In this document: in pieces, positions 5,673 through 5,943 of the stretch
Numbering within the stretch: the stretch's first letter is position 1
How the letters are laid out: each line of letters opens with the position of its first letter
Assembly: GCA_937885735.1 (NCBI GenBank)
Contig: CALABN010000172.1
Span: 1 to 5,943 of the forward strand
Source of the DNA: an uncultured Bacteroidota bacterium
GTDB taxonomy: Bacteria; Bacteroidota; Bacteroidia; Bacteroidales; SZUA-534
Length of the DNA: 5,943 bases
Direction of reading: 5' to 3'
The notes under the pieces: model-generated
The model's input: the letters and a program-made list of their open reading frames with translations, nothing else
Told to the model about the DNA's origin: nothing
Database searches by the model: none
Position numbers and translations under genes: made by a program

Positions 5673-5942
5673 CTATTTGTTTTTCTCAATCTGTTCAATA
5701 ATGTCACGCAACTCGTCAACACTCAACTTGCCGTCCTCAAGGAACTGCGAGACAAGACATTCATACGAATTGCTGTAGTATTTGGCCACCATATCGCCAA
5801 CGGCTGAACCGCGATATTCCTTTTCTGTGATTTTCACCTTATATAAATTGGTGTTTGCCACTGGTCGTCTTTCAAGAAATCCCTTTTCTTCAAGAAGCTG
5901 ATCCAAAGTATCTGTACGACCAACAAGGAAGTTCATTTCGAA
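5673..5942 (-). CDS. BlaI/MecI/CopY-type transcriptional repressor (N-terminus outside window)
   Basis: The 89 codons visible run off the window edge. They contain the end of a winged helix (RTDTLDQLLEEKGFLERR, with the wing NTNLYKVKITEKEY) and a C-terminal dimerisation part ending LVSQFLEDGKLSVDELRDII, the standard close of Penicillinase_R (BlaI/MecI) proteins. About 35-45 N-terminal residues should lie beyond the edge, so the ATG at 5936-5934 is internal and not the start: the frame continues upstream with Phe-Glu. These repressors bind DNA as dimers and are inactivated when the partner M56 protease is triggered. The M56 gene follows after two bases, so the two are surely co-transcribed and translationally close. 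The operator and promoter are outside the window, so targets beyond autoregulation cannot be read here. Confidence 0.87.
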   Translation of the reverse strand, partial: FEMNFLVGRTDTLDQLLEEKGFLERRPVANTNLYKVKITEKEYRGSAVGDMVAKYYSNSYECLVSQFLEDGKLSVDELRDIIEQIEKNK

Positions 5943-5943
5943 C

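Overview
Most of the window (about 600-5943) reads as a chromosome segment of a member of the Bacteroidota, probably order Bacteroidales. The reasons are two promoters of the TTTG / TAnnTTTG type, start codons without Shine-Dalgarno sequences, a DUF4932-type exported metalloprotease, and an M56 (BlaR1-type) sensor whose C-terminus resembles the long form of ExbD found in that phylum. The first ~600 bases look foreign. They are AT-rich, use AGA for five of six arginines (purH uses CGN wherever I checked), and encode a Firmicutes-like response-regulator fragment. A piece of ffh on the opposite strand meets that fragment exactly at an EcoRI site (93-98). I read this as a probable cloning or assembly chimera.

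Layout. 1-98 (-): internal piece of ffh. 93-566 (+): 3' part of a response regulator with a SARP-like winged helix, its stop codon lying inside a strong terminator hairpin (543-597). 619-2202 (-): complete purH. 2203-2495: divergent intergenic region holding a purH promoter and a tRNA promoter. 2496-2569 (+): tRNA-Asn(GUU) with its own terminator. 2631-2687: partial second copy of the 3' half of that tRNA, with an 18-bp perfect palindrome in place of three T-arm bases. 2778-2986 (-): decayed, frameshifted small ORF resembling a Phd/YefM-like antitoxin. 3047-4036 (+): exported zinc-metalloprotease-like protein. 4046-4069: hairpin terminator shared by the two convergent genes. 5942 to 4090 (-): two-gene operon of a BlaI/MecI-type repressor (5' end outside the window) and a BlaR1/M56 membrane protease.

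The BlaI-BlaR1 pair should act as one signalling unit: the membrane protease senses something in the envelope and relieves repression by the winged-helix repressor. The notable feature is that the sensor's periplasmic part is neither a penicillin-binding domain nor TonB. It resembles the periplasmic domain of ExbD/TolR, possibly twice in tandem. This suggests that the system monitors the TonB-ExbB-ExbD energy-transduction machinery or a related envelope process; the function is inference. The tRNA-Asn and the debris downstream of it (2570-3046) look like a scarred integration or recombination site.
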